Source: a virus | IMG/VR virus record: IMGVR_UViG_3300031952_000121 | Coordinates: 1 to 25,978 of that record | Direction: 5' to 3' (one strand) | DNA length: 25,978 nt | Shown here: in pieces, positions 1 through 8,822 of the stretch | How positions within the stretch are numbered: position 1 is the first letter of the stretch | Layout: each line of letters starts with the position of its first letter | Made by a program: the position numbers and the translations under genes | Notes under the pieces: model-generated | The model's input: the letters and a program-made list of their open reading frames with translations, nothing else | Told to the model about the DNA's origin: nothing | The model's database searches: none

Positions 1-107
1 ACTGCGGGGTTCCCGTGCTCTCCATGCATTCTCCTTACGAGATCGCTTCGAAAGTCGACATCTACGAAGGGTTCAAGGCCTACCTGGCGTTCCTGTCAAG
101 CCCTTGA
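1..107 (+). CDS. C-terminal end of M18-type aminopeptidase (partial, host gene)
   Basis: This is an open frame entering from the left edge (first full codon at position 3) and ending at TGA 105-107. The 34 visible residues contain GVPVLSMHSPYEIASK followed by a short helix-like tail. That matches the C-terminal end of M18 (aspartyl) aminopeptidases as I know them, where a Met-His-Ser segment close to the C-terminus contributes a metal-binding His. M18 enzymes are cytoplasmic metallopeptidases that remove N-terminal acidic or other residues from peptides. It is the only plus-strand gene in the window and converges on the phage operon, so I take it as the chromosomal flank. The assignment rests on a short segment and is moderately sure. 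Confidence 0.6.
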   Translation, partial: CGVPVLSMHSPYEIASKVDIYEGFKAYLAFLSSP

Positions 108-286
108 AGAACCTGGGGCAAGGCGAAATTTTCCGGGTGCATTTTTGAAAATTTAGCCTAAATAAGGATATTTGACTGGGTAAAAACGGATTTTAAAAAA
201 GCCGTTCCAGGCTGGGTTCCTGATACGGCTTTTTTGGTGGTCAAAAATCAAATCAGATTTTAAAAACCCGGCTTAAGAGACAGCAT
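108..286. other. Intergenic region, probable prophage/chromosome junction
   Basis: No gene is seen here. The stretch is clearly more AT-rich than its surroundings. It holds the terminator and a direct repeat GATTTTAAAA at 189-198 and 256-265. Mu-like elements integrate by transposition, have TG...CA ends with internal transposase-binding repeats, and leave a short target duplication. The junction should be here if the aminopeptidase is host DNA, but I cannot fix the exact end from one side alone. Confidence 0.4.
195..235. terminator. Bidirectional intrinsic terminator
   Basis: A perfect 11-bp inverted repeat (AAAAAAGCCGT ... ACGGCTTTTTT) encloses a 19-nt loop. It has a T-run on either strand, so it can end both the minus-strand phage operon (last stop at 287) and the plus-strand aminopeptidase gene (stop at 107). 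It is the only such structure near the operon end. Confidence 0.8.
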
Positions 287-1045
287 TTAAATCTCCAAAA
301 TGGTCATCTTGCAGGCCCAATTTATGGTTGTGGCTGCCTCTCCCGTGACCCGTACCCTGGCGTCATTGCCGCTCACGTCGACCGTGCAATCCCAGGCAGC
401 CTCGCTTTCTACTATCAGGCCATCCTGGACCGATCCTTCCAGGGTCGCGGATCCCGCCGTCGGGCGGTAAACGCAAGCCCGGCGCACGTAGGATGCCCGA
501 TTTGTGTCTCCCTCTTTGGCCACTACCGCAGCCTCCACCAGGTAGGCCTTCCCCTCGGCCAGGGTGAAGGAATCCAGCGTAGTTACATCGGCCGTCGTCG
601 TCTGGACCGTGCCCTTCCGGTCGGCATGCAGGTACACCGGGAAATACAAATCCGAGGCCGTGTTCCGGTATCCCAGAACGAGGCGGTTATAGGCCTTGAA
701 ATTGGATGCCACCCCGGTAGTGACCGCGGCCTTGGCGGCAGTGAGGACCGTGTCGTTCGTCTCAGACAGGTCGACGTAGGCAAATTCGTTGTCGCTCAGG
801 GTCACACTACCCGCGGCCACTGTGTTTTGAATGGCCTGGCCGTCCGAGCGAACAAAGAGGATCCTCAATGTGGCAGACCAGCTTAGCACGCCGGTCAGGG
901 GGTTATAAACGACGACCCCGTCGCAGTGGATGATGATGTTTTTTAGGTAGGTGATTGCCTGATCCAGCGAGGCAAAAAGCGGATTGAGATGATCCGGCTT
1001 CCAGCTCGAGGTGCCCGACAATGCCGTATGAAAATTAGTCCCCAT
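287..1045 (-). CDS. Terminal fibre-like / tail-tip appendage protein
   Basis: This 252-aa protein is the last gene of the operon. The N-terminal ~45 residues are Trp/Pro/His-containing and polar. The rest is rich in Val, Thr, Ala and Gly in alternating patterns suggesting beta-structure, with no signal peptide or membrane segment. Its start overlaps the end of the upstream small coiled-coil gene by 11 bp, so the two are probably translationally coupled. Position immediately after the tail-tip genes suggests a virion appendage or receptor-binding component. I do not recognise a specific family, so the functional call is from context. A hairpin terminator follows within 55 bp. Confidence 0.5.
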   Translation of the reverse strand: MGTNFHTALSGTSSWKPDHLNPLFASLDQAITYLKNIIIHCDGVVVYNPLTGVLSWSATLRILFVRSDGQAIQNTVAAGSVTLSDNEFAYVDLSETNDTVLTAAKAAVTTGVASNFKAYNRLVLGYRNTASDLYFPVYLHADRKGTVQTTTADVTTLDSFTLAEGKAYLVEAAVVAKEGDTNRASYVRRACVYRPTAGSATLEGSVQDGLIVESEAAWDCTVDVSGNDARVRVTGEAATTINWACKMTILEI

Positions 1046-1256
1046 TATCCACCCCCTTCAAGCCCTTTTCTATTTCCTGTTTTACCCCAGGAGGAATGTT
1101 GCCCATTGAGCTCATCAGCTTCATGATATTGCCCATCATATTTTTCTGAATCTTCTGCCTGTTGTATCTCTCCTCGTCGCGGGCCTCCGCCATCGATTCC
1201 AGGAGCTTCCTATGATATTTCAGCTCCGCCATAACCTCTTTTAAAAGTTCTTCCAT
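1035..1256 (-). CDS. Small coiled-coil phage protein, unknown function
   Basis: This 73-aa protein has an N-terminal half of charged heptad-like helix (MEELLKEVMAELKYHRK) followed by a Met-rich stretch (MMGNIMKLMSSMGN) and an acidic tail. It is probably an oligomeric helix. It starts 8 bp after the stop of the tail-tip gene, with GGAGG directly upstream, and its end overlaps the next gene. This tight packing and a good ribosome binding site support it as real. It might trimerise or chaperone the neighbouring fibre-like protein, but that is inferred only from position. Confidence 0.7.
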   Translation of the reverse strand: MEELLKEVMAELKYHRKLLESMAEARDEERYNRQKIQKNMMGNIMKLMSSMGNIPPGVKQEIEKGLKGVDNGD

Positions 1257-1264
1257 CCCTCCTC

Positions 1265-2350
1265 CTATCTCATGATCTCATCCGACTCATCATAAAGATT
1301 TATGTATCCCCAGGCGCTCAAGTCCACTTCGCGCACCAGGGTCCCTTTCAGGAGCGGGCTCAGGTCGGTCAATTCCTGATCGCGTTTGTACGTAAAGGAA
1401 GCCGAGGAACCCGTAGCCATCCGGGACACTTTGGTTTCGGACCATCCCTCATCCCCGAATACTTGCCCATTGCCGATCGAAATCTCCAGGGTGAAATGAT
1501 AAACGGACCCTGCCGGCGGGGCGATCAGATGATTGTACTGATCATAGACTTTCAGGGTGACGGCCGTCTCCAGCTCCTCCCACTCGAGTTCACTGTCCGC
1601 GATCTCCATCGTGAGGATGGAGGGCTCAGGGGCGCGCCAGGATCCATCCAGGGCCGCCTGATAGATAGCCGTATCTCCGCCGGCCACGAGCACATAAGCC
1701 AACCCAACATGCCCGGCGCCCACGGACGGCTTTACCGGGTCCGCGGCCGCGGGAGTCCCGGCAACGTAATCAACCACGGAATCCGCCCCCACCGATATCA
1801 AATCAAACCGAAATTGCCCGGCCGCAGGCGCCGCATTGATGACCATCACCGCGGCGATATCTCCGCACAGCCCGCCGTCTCCGCAAAAGAAATTATCCCC
1901 TCCGTCCATTGTGATCGGCCCAAGGGCATATTCTGCACCGCCGATCCGGAAGGTGCCCACATGGACGTGGACCGCCATCTTGGGATTATTGAATACCTGG
2001 GTCGCATAGCAGCCGCTGAGGATCCCATCGCCCGACGTTCCCACTTCGGGGAAAGTATCGCCGGCAACCGGGGTGGGAATAAACCTTCCATGCCCTACGA
2101 CCTCGATTCTTCCCCTTTCTCCGCCCACATGGACGATCCGGACGGCGTTCCTGGGCTTCAACCAGGATGGGGTCTGCTCCCAGTTTTCGGGATAGCGGGC
2201 GACGACCAGAGTGTTGGATCCCTGGATCTTCACCCGGCAAAGGCGCTGATCCGGGAGGACATCCCACAGGATCGCATCGCGCGTCTCAACCTTGTCGGCA
2301 AGGGCATTGGTGATTGACCGTTTTATCAGTTTTTTCCCGTATAGCTTCAT
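1265..2350 (-). CDS. Tail-tip / baseplate-spike-like protein
   Basis: This protein has 361 aa when started at the ATG at 2350, which overlaps the hub gene's TGA as ATGA. A GTG at 2362 would add four residues but sits inside the GAGGGGTGG that looks like the ribosome binding site. Residues ~25-95 form a beta-rich module (DVLPDQRLCRVKIQGS ... NAVRIVHVGGERGRIEVVGHG) resembling the OB-like fold of phage tail-tip/spike proteins. The middle is Gly/Ala/Asp-rich and beta-rich. The C-terminal third is another beta-domain. Coupling to the hub gene fits a protein assembled on the distal end of the tail. Family membership is inferred from fold-like patterns and synteny. Confidence 0.55.
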   Translation of the reverse strand: MKLYGKKLIKRSITNALADKVETRDAILWDVLPDQRLCRVKIQGSNTLVVARYPENWEQTPSWLKPRNAVRIVHVGGERGRIEVVGHGRFIPTPVAGDTFPEVGTSGDGILSGCYATQVFNNPKMAVHVHVGTFRIGGAEYALGPITMDGGDNFFCGDGGLCGDIAAVMVINAAPAAGQFRFDLISVGADSVVDYVAGTPAAADPVKPSVGAGHVGLAYVLVAGGDTAIYQAALDGSWRAPEPSILTMEIADSELEWEELETAVTLKVYDQYNHLIAPPAGSVYHFTLEISIGNGQVFGDEGWSETKVSRMATGSSASFTYKRDQELTDLSPLLKGTLVREVDLSAWGYINLYDESDEIMR

Positions 2351-5300
2351 GCTATCCGCCACCCCTCGATCTCATCGACAACCCCTAGATCCTCCTCTTC
2401 TCCGGAGGGAATCCCTATCTTGCGGACCAATTTCGCCACCAGAATTTTCATCGAAGCCCCGGTTATCGGGTGGAGGATCTGCAGTATATCCCCCTCTTCC
2501 TCCTGCAGATGGGCAATCTTATATAATTTCACCCGGGATCTCTGCAGCCTGACCACCATGCCTTCAAAGGCCGCCACCTGGTTGCACGCCCCGATCGTGT
2601 TGCATAAGGAGTCGTTTATCACCGTGGGGATGACTCGCCCCGTCTCGGCCTGGTGGGCGGTATCGTCGTAAGGGGGAATGGACTGGATCGTCTGGCCGAC
2701 TTTGCCGAAGGGCCGGGCATGGACCTGATAATTATAGGCGGCCACGGAACAGATGATATTTAATAGTACTTGTAGCAGAAAAAGCAACATGACCATTGTG
2801 GGGCCGCACCATCCTGGTTTATAAAGATACGAATCGCAACTGTAGGCGATGGCCGCCAGACCGGCGATCGCCGCGATCAGAGCAACCACCACCGGGACCA
2901 TATTGGGTGTCGAGATCGTGATGATGCATCCCAGATCATCGTCCCGGATCGAGGTGATGCTCTCCCCGCCGCCGCCCAGTTTGAAATTGAAGCTCTTTAC
3001 CGACTGGATCACTTCCAGGCGCGGATAACGGCACCGGCGTGAATGGTCATCCGAATACCAGACATCGATATCCTTTTTCCCGCCCCACCAGCCCACCGTG
3101 CCGTTGTAACTGCGGATGGGCTCCTCGCCGAAGAGGCAATCCAGAAACTCCCGGCTTTCGCCGATCACTATTACCCTGTTTATATTGCTCGAGTAACTGA
3201 GGTCGGGTGAGAATTTTAGGATCTTGCCCAGATCCGCATAGATATGGTCGACCGGATTTAGTTCAGATATTTTTTTGAAGGTCACCTTCCCATCCACGTC
3301 CATGCGCATGAAATAACCAAAATGCTCGGCCAGCTGGTCGAGAATTTTTTTCAAATTCATCTCGACCCATTGACGATAAACGGGGGCAGCCGTATCGAAC
3401 ACCGGCACATCCATGTCTTCCATACCCTTACCGGCATGCGTGGAGAGCAGGTCTTCCAGCACGGCTTTCGGGTTGTCGCCGTTATAATGTTCGGAGACAT
3501 CCACGTCTTGCTCGTCCCAGAATTGGCGCTCGTCTTCCGCCGTCACCTGCATCTCCGGGTAGGTCCCCCGCTCATATTCAATGGAGAGATCCTTGACGAA
3601 AAAAGTTCCCTGATTCTGCCAGTAATCCGTCCCCCCGATCTTTTCGCCCAGGCGCAAGGTTATCTTCCGCCCCTTCCTCAAGTAAATGCTCAGGAGCGAA
3701 TTTGAATTGTGCGGGTCAAAAAGATGCCCATCCTTTACCGCAAAAGAAAACGGCGCCGGCGCTCCGTCTATAGAGCTTTCCCTCACATGCTCCCGACCCC
3801 TGGTCAAGTAGGAAGAGAGGTTCAGGCTCGACCCTTCCTTGTCCCATTTTATCGAGGCCTGCTGCAGATCCGTCTCGACCCAGAAGGCAAAGATCGTGCG
3901 GTTGGCGTTTTCCAGGGCTACAACGCATTGGGATTGATTGTAGCCCTGGACCAGGGGAATAGCGTCGGTCCATGACCACATTCCTGAGGAATAGGTCCCC
4001 ACTCGATAAACAGGCTGATGGAGCAAGCCATTGATATTAAATGCGATAATATCATAATAAGAAACGCTCCCAGATTCCCCGGTGATAATCATCTCTGAAG
4101 CAGAATCATAGGCCACCACGGAATAAAGATATCCGTTTGGGTGTCCTGATCGATCCATTCCTGGGACATTTGAGTTATTGAACCTCGTCCAGGTGAGAGT
4201 AACCATATCAAAGACCGCCATGCCCATCATATCTTCGCTCTGCGATGCCGGGACACCCATGTTTTTGGCGCATACGAGAAGGCGATGGGAATCCGCGATG
4301 AAAACATTTTGAATGTAGGTGATAATCGTCGGGAAAGTGGCGTAGGTTGGGATGGAAAACGTTATCACATCCGTTGTGAGATCGATGATGCAAAGCCCTG
4401 ATTTTCCCGATTCAATTGTTCCAGGAGGGTAGAGATTTGAATAAAAAGTCCCATAAATTTTATTGTTTTTATAGGCGAAATGTCCCAATCCGTGCATGGG
4501 GAAAGCGGAATTATTTGAATAATTTATTGTTTTGGTCAATATTCCGGCGGTATAAATCCTAAGCTCGCCCGCATAAATGTCTAACATAGTTCCGCCATTC
4601 GTTGCCTTATATCCAAAGGAAATGATGATTTCGTTGGTGCTAGGAAATACCTGGAAATCTCCCGCAGAGGGATAAACGGTCGAAGTCCCACCGAGTTGTG
4701 CCAAATAATCATTCAACGATGCAGGCTCATTCACCACTTCATGGAGGGTATAACTTGGACCCACCTCCGTCATATCGATATACCCAATATAAAAAAGTCC
4801 TTGGTTTCCGTATGAGTAAGAGAGGAAAAGCAGATAAAGGCGCTTCGCATCTGCGTCCAGGTAGCATTTCACCAATTTCCTGGTCCCGTTTGCACAAGTT
4901 GGCGGATCTATGTTCTTTGTCAAACCATACGTCGGATTGTCTTGAAAATTGAATTGGGTAATCGTATCCGCTTCTGAATCTAAAATGGCGGCATAGTGCT
5001 TTCCAGAATAATCATCCCCGACAATTCCAACATAGTGACCATTGGAATGGCACCGATCAAGAGCGACATATAAAGAAGATTTCCAAATTGAATTGAAAGC
5101 AGGAACCGATGGAATGGAATGGCCCAACGTGTTCCAGCAAGCATCGATCACCCAAGTATCAATGTCAATTCTTAGAACGCAAGATATCCCTATGGTTCCC
5201 GGATTACAGGCGCAATAGATCTTCCGAGCAATTGAATCAAAATGAAGCCCAGACACCCGGATTTCATCCTCACCGCAGTATCCGGTATCAGTTTTATTCA

Positions 5301-6180
5301 TATGAAGTGCGCCGGATTGCTCGGTATAAATCGCATGGATTTGATTGGCGACCTTTTGCGCGGCTACCGGATGGAGCCCGACGGTATCATAGGTCGAGAA
5401 GTTCGTGAAATTCGCCGCATTGGCCCAGGTGGATCCATTGTCCGCGCTGGTCGAGTAATAGACGTTGACCAGCTCATTGTTTCCGCTGGTGGATTCCAGA
5501 TAATCGAACCAGCACCAGATCTCCCCGGTGGCTATCTGGAGGAGATGTGGGTTCTGGATCCGTTTCGAAGCCGTCAAACCGCCGATCGAGCAGGTTCCTT
5601 CCGCCGACCAAGTCGAGAAATCAGAAGACGTTCTCTTGCGGATATAATAAGTGGGCCCGGAGACGGTCTTATCCGCGTAGACCAGAAAATAGCTGTTCGA
5701 GCTCAGACGGATGATGAAAGGGCTGGAAATGACGTGGGCAGCGGTGGACCAGGTGGCGATTTCCGCCTGAGCGGTGACCGTCTCCCCCTCGGGAGTCAGA
5801 ACCAGGGAACGTAGTTTTTCATTGCCCGAATAAGTGCAATGGAGAATGATGCCGATATTTCCGCCGGCCAGTTCGCACAAGGCCGCCTCGTCGGCGGAGT
5901 AATTGGCGGGGAGGGAGATATCCACCCAGTGGAATTCCGTCCGGGAAGCGTCGGTATAAAGATATTTGAAAGCCGCGGTCCCGAAGGTGTAGACCTTGCA
6001 GATCCGGCCGGAGGAATGCATGATAACATTCGGCTTCGATTCATTGGTGGCTTCCGCGGTGAGCCGGACGCCGTCGAAAGGAATGTCATCCACCGCGCCC
6101 GAAGAGATTACTTCGATTATGGGCCGATGGCTGATTCCATCTTGAGCCGCCTGGAGGGTTGGGTCGAGGGCGAGTGACAT
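2347..6180 (-). CDS. Tail hub/tip protein with inserted beta-propeller and TM hairpin
   Basis: This 1277-aa protein appears to be three parts. Residues ~1-45 form a short hub-like N-terminus. Residues ~50-785 carry a long repetitive beta-rich region with sialidase-type Asp-box signatures, the clearest being STSADNGSTW near residue 245 and SSDFSTW near 185, implying a beta-propeller. Residues ~785-1277 carry a tail-hub region (ITLRLGEKIGG, then a segment ending ...VTFKKISELNP). Within the last part are two hydrophobic stretches, about 1094-1114 and 1129-1149, separated by a Cys-containing loop. The hub normally caps the tail tube and anchors the tip; the propeller could bind or cleave a surface glycan. 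Start ATG 6180 abuts the previous stop. The 4000-5100 region is visibly more AT-rich than its neighbours, which suggests acquisition of the propeller. Confidence 0.65.
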   Translation of the reverse strand: MSLALDPTLQAAQDGISHRPIIEVISSGAVDDIPFDGVRLTAEATNESKPNVIMHSSGRICKVYTFGTAAFKYLYTDASRTEFHWVDISLPANYSADEAALCELAGGNIGIILHCTYSGNEKLRSLVLTPEGETVTAQAEIATWSTAAHVISSPFIIRLSSNSYFLVYADKTVSGPTYYIRKRTSSDFSTWSAEGTCSIGGLTASKRIQNPHLLQIATGEIWCWFDYLESTSGNNELVNVYYSTSADNGSTWANAANFTNFSTYDTVGLHPVAAQKVANQIHAIYTEQSGALHMNKTDTGYCGEDEIRVSGLHFDSIARKIYCACNPGTIGISCVLRIDIDTWVIDACWNTLGHSIPSVPAFNSIWKSSLYVALDRCHSNGHYVGIVGDDYSGKHYAAILDSEADTITQFNFQDNPTYGLTKNIDPPTCANGTRKLVKCYLDADAKRLYLLFLSYSYGNQGLFYIGYIDMTEVGPSYTLHEVVNEPASLNDYLAQLGGTSTVYPSAGDFQVFPSTNEIIISFGYKATNGGTMLDIYAGELRIYTAGILTKTINYSNNSAFPMHGLGHFAYKNNKIYGTFYSNLYPPGTIESGKSGLCIIDLTTDVITFSIPTYATFPTIITYIQNVFIADSHRLLVCAKNMGVPASQSEDMMGMAVFDMVTLTWTRFNNSNVPGMDRSGHPNGYLYSVVAYDSASEMIITGESGSVSYYDIIAFNINGLLHQPVYRVGTYSSGMWSWTDAIPLVQGYNQSQCVVALENANRTIFAFWVETDLQQASIKWDKEGSSLNLSSYLTRGREHVRESSIDGAPAPFSFAVKDGHLFDPHNSNSLLSIYLRKGRKITLRLGEKIGGTDYWQNQGTFFVKDLSIEYERGTYPEMQVTAEDERQFWDEQDVDVSEHYNGDNPKAVLEDLLSTHAGKGMEDMDVPVFDTAAPVYRQWVEMNLKKILDQLAEHFGYFMRMDVDGKVTFKKISELNPVDHIYADLGKILKFSPDLSYSSNINRVIVIGESREFLDCLFGEEPIRSYNGTVGWWGGKKDIDVWYSDDHSRRCRYPRLEVIQSVKSFNFKLGGGGESITSIRDDDLGCIITISTPNMVPVVVALIAAIAGLAAIAYSCDSYLYKPGWCGPTMVMLLFLLQVLLNIICSVAAYNYQVHARPFGKVGQTIQSIPPYDDTAHQAETGRVIPTVINDSLCNTIGACNQVAAFEGMVVRLQRSRVKLYKIAHLQEEEGDILQILHPITGASMKILVAKLVRKIGIPSGEEEDLGVVDEIEGWRIA

Positions 6181-6554
6181 CAGGTCACCTCGCTGAGGAT
6201 CAGGAGGGTCATGCGGACGTTTTTTCTCTGAACGCCGGCCGAAGATTCGAGGTGCAGATGATAATAACCGTCGAGGCTTGTGATCTTGACATTGTAGGTT
6301 TTTTCACTCCCATCCTGGGGATCGAAGACCAGTTCGTCCCCCGCCTGGTAGAGCTCATCCAAATCATCGAACTGGAGGGAAGGCATTTTATCCCAGGAAA
6401 AAGGGAACTCTTCCCCGGCGATAAACGCTCCCCAATCATAGACCGCCACGGATCCCCAGGTTTTTTTATAGGAGATGATTCTTTTCGGCCGGATGATGGG
6501 GAGCTCCGCAGGGTTGGCCTCGAAGGTAAGGGTTCCGAGGATCATGTTTCCCAT
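6180..6554 (-). CDS. Distal-tail-like phage protein
   Basis: This 124-aa beta-rich protein has aromatic residues typical of tail proteins (KTWGSVAVYDWG, EEFPFSWD). There is no signal peptide. Its ATG shares a base with the tape-measure stop (TGATG at 6552-6556) and its stop abuts the hub gene, so it is translationally coupled on both sides. Siphophages usually place the distal tail protein between tape measure and hub, and the size and position fit. Sequence alone does not prove it; another tail completion protein is possible. Confidence 0.55.
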   Translation of the reverse strand: MGNMILGTLTFEANPAELPIIRPKRIISYKKTWGSVAVYDWGAFIAGEEFPFSWDKMPSLQFDDLDELYQAGDELVFDPQDGSEKTYNVKITSLDGYYHLHLESSAGVQRKNVRMTLLILSEVT

Positions 6555-8821
6555 CAGTAGGAATACTCCTTGATCATCCTGCGGACCGTCGATTCCACGG
6601 TTTTCTCCAGCTCGCCCCTCAGCCTCGAGGCGAACCGCGGGTCATTGACATTCACCGGGACGTTGACCGTCAGCGCCTGGCCCCCGCCGGCGCCCGCGGC
6701 GACTTCCTTTTTCGACCACACCCGCTCGCCTTTTTGCAGGATCGCCGGGTATTCGTCCGGCTGCAGGCCTCCATGAAGCCGGGGGATCACCCGGTACATC
6801 TTGGGTTTATCCCCGCCTTCATGCATGATCCCGTAGGCCCCTTCCGCCCCATAATAGGATCCGGCATACGGGCCGCCGGCGAAAGCGCTCATCACATATT
6901 GGAGGATGGCCTTCGACGCTTTTTGAGCCAAGAGATTGCCGATATTTCGGGAAATGGATTCGAAAAAGTTCTTCAGGGTATAGCCCAGTTTTTGAAAGTT
7001 CCCGGTCATGACATTAAAAAATCCATCGGTGAAAGCCCCTTGCATGCTCTGCGCCGTGGACTTGGCCAGGTCGACGTATTGCTGGCTCGTATTGCTCCAG
7101 TCCCGGATCTGCTGCTCCCAGCCCGCGGCAAAGCTCCGGTATGGATCCAGAAGTCCGGCCTCGATGCGGATCTGCTTGATCTTCTGCGCCCGGTAAGTCT
7201 CGATATCGATCGCTTCCTTCACGCTCTCATCCAGGGCGTCGATCTCCTCCTCGATCTGCTGCTCGCGGAAGGAGGCATAATCCTTGCCGTAGGAGAAAAG
7301 ATTGTCATACATCTCTTTGTAGAGCTGGGTCATCTGGTTTATTTTTTCCCGGGACATTTCCATGGCCAGAGGCATCCCCTCAAGCCATTCGGCGGCGGCG
7401 CCGGCGCGCTTTTGGAAACGCTCGAAAGGTTTTCCCCGGATCTCGTCGAGCCATGCATAATAGGCCCGGTCCTTTTCCTCCATCTCCTCCCGCATCGCCC
7501 GCTCATCGTGCAGGATCTGCTCGTGCTTGGCCCATCCATCGGCATCCAGTTTCGCCGCCGCCTCGGTGTAATATATCCGTTTGTCAAAATTGAATTTTTC
7601 CAGCTCGGCGACGTGGCGGATCTTCAATTCGGCTTTCTTCTCCGCGTCCACCTCGCCGGCCAGTTCCGCAGCATGCTTCTTTTTGAGCGCCTCTTCTTCT
7701 TTCCCTTGCAGCTCGAGGATCCTCGCTTCGGTCGAGAGGCGGAAGGATTGCCACTCTCTCTCCTGCTCCGGAGTCCGAGGGGCGATGGGAGATTTTTCCT
7801 TGGTTCGCGACGGAATTCTACCGATAAAACGTCTTTCTTCTGCTTCAGGCGGGGATAAGGCGGGCGATGCACCGTAGGCGGGAGGGATCCATGCGGGTAA
7901 TCCCTTTCCCGACCACCATTTTTGCATCATCGTGAAAAGATTATTCTCCGGGGCGGCCATTTCTTTTTGAGTGCCCCCGCCGATCAGATCTTTCATTACG
8001 GACGCATACCACTTGAAGAATTTATCCGCGGAAGATTGCGCCGATTTAAATATCTCTTCCCATGAATCCTTGATTTCCGCTTTTGATTTGGAAATTGTCT
8101 CGGCATAGGACTCGTGGGCGGCGGTTAATCCTTTGGTTTTCTCTGTGAGTTTCTCGATGGATAGTCCAAGCGCAAGTTTCAATTTCGCCGTGTCGGTCAG
8201 GCGATCTTTGGTTACCCCCAGACTTGAGGCTAATTTGTCATATTCCCGTTCAAGATCTACCAGCCCGACATATGCGCGTATGGCGCGCATATTACCGGTG
8301 GCAAGAGCGACTCCGAATTTATCCCATGCCTCGGCCAGCGTATCCCCGACGACCGGCGCCTGTTTGGCCAGGAGTTCCATCAGCCGAATGATTTGACTGG
8401 GATCCATGCCTTCTTGGATCATCCGGCTCGATCGAACCATGATGTCGCTCGCGTCCATCGTGCCCCGGGCCGCCCGCTGTAGAGAGGCGATCAATTCCTC
8501 CGAGGCGACCCCGGCAGCCTGAGCTACATTCCGAAAAGCCCGCTCGGTCCGCTCGACGGCCGCGCCCATCTCGCCCCATGCCATCATTTTGCGCGGGATG
8601 TAGAGAATCTTATTAAGGATCTCTAAGCCCTGGTTCAGGGCGACCGTCAGGGCGAACCAGTTTTTTTGCAGGCCGGAGAAGATCCCGCCCAGGTTCCGGG
8701 CTTCCTGACCCGTCGTCTTGCTGCGCTCTTCGATGCCCTTTAAATGCTTCTCGAGGTCCGACAGGGCGCCCTTGGCCCGGTCCAGGGCTTCGATCGTGAT
8801 TTGGATTTTCTGATCCGCCAT
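6554..8821 (-). CDS. Tail tape measure protein
   Basis: This 755-aa, highly helical protein sets tail length and is ejected ahead of DNA. The N-terminus (ITIEALDRAKGALSDLEKHL) is the coiled-coil start seen in many tape measures. An amphipathic/hydrophobic patch lies around residues 55-80. Residues ~345-560 are strongly charged Glu/Lys/Arg coiled coil. The C-terminal ~120 residues are typical of lambda-type tape measures: a Gly/Tyr-rich part, HEGG and LHGGLQPDEYPAILQKGERV, a Gly/Ala linker and a final beta/helix segment. It follows the frameshifted tail-assembly chaperone, the usual order. The length implies a relatively short tail. Confidence 0.9.
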   Translation of the reverse strand: MADQKIQITIEALDRAKGALSDLEKHLKGIEERSKTTGQEARNLGGIFSGLQKNWFALTVALNQGLEILNKILYIPRKMMAWGEMGAAVERTERAFRNVAQAAGVASEELIASLQRAARGTMDASDIMVRSSRMIQEGMDPSQIIRLMELLAKQAPVVGDTLAEAWDKFGVALATGNMRAIRAYVGLVDLEREYDKLASSLGVTKDRLTDTAKLKLALGLSIEKLTEKTKGLTAAHESYAETISKSKAEIKDSWEEIFKSAQSSADKFFKWYASVMKDLIGGGTQKEMAAPENNLFTMMQKWWSGKGLPAWIPPAYGASPALSPPEAEERRFIGRIPSRTKEKSPIAPRTPEQEREWQSFRLSTEARILELQGKEEEALKKKHAAELAGEVDAEKKAELKIRHVAELEKFNFDKRIYYTEAAAKLDADGWAKHEQILHDERAMREEMEEKDRAYYAWLDEIRGKPFERFQKRAGAAAEWLEGMPLAMEMSREKINQMTQLYKEMYDNLFSYGKDYASFREQQIEEEIDALDESVKEAIDIETYRAQKIKQIRIEAGLLDPYRSFAAGWEQQIRDWSNTSQQYVDLAKSTAQSMQGAFTDGFFNVMTGNFQKLGYTLKNFFESISRNIGNLLAQKASKAILQYVMSAFAGGPYAGSYYGAEGAYGIMHEGGDKPKMYRVIPRLHGGLQPDEYPAILQKGERVWSKKEVAAGAGGGQALTVNVPVNVNDPRFASRLRGELEKTVESTVRRMIKEYSY

Positions 8822-8822
8822 C

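Noticed and set aside
6734-7858. Plus-strand open frame (374 codons) opposite the tape measure gene
   Set aside because: It has no ribosome binding site or domain; the minus-strand tape measure explains this DNA.
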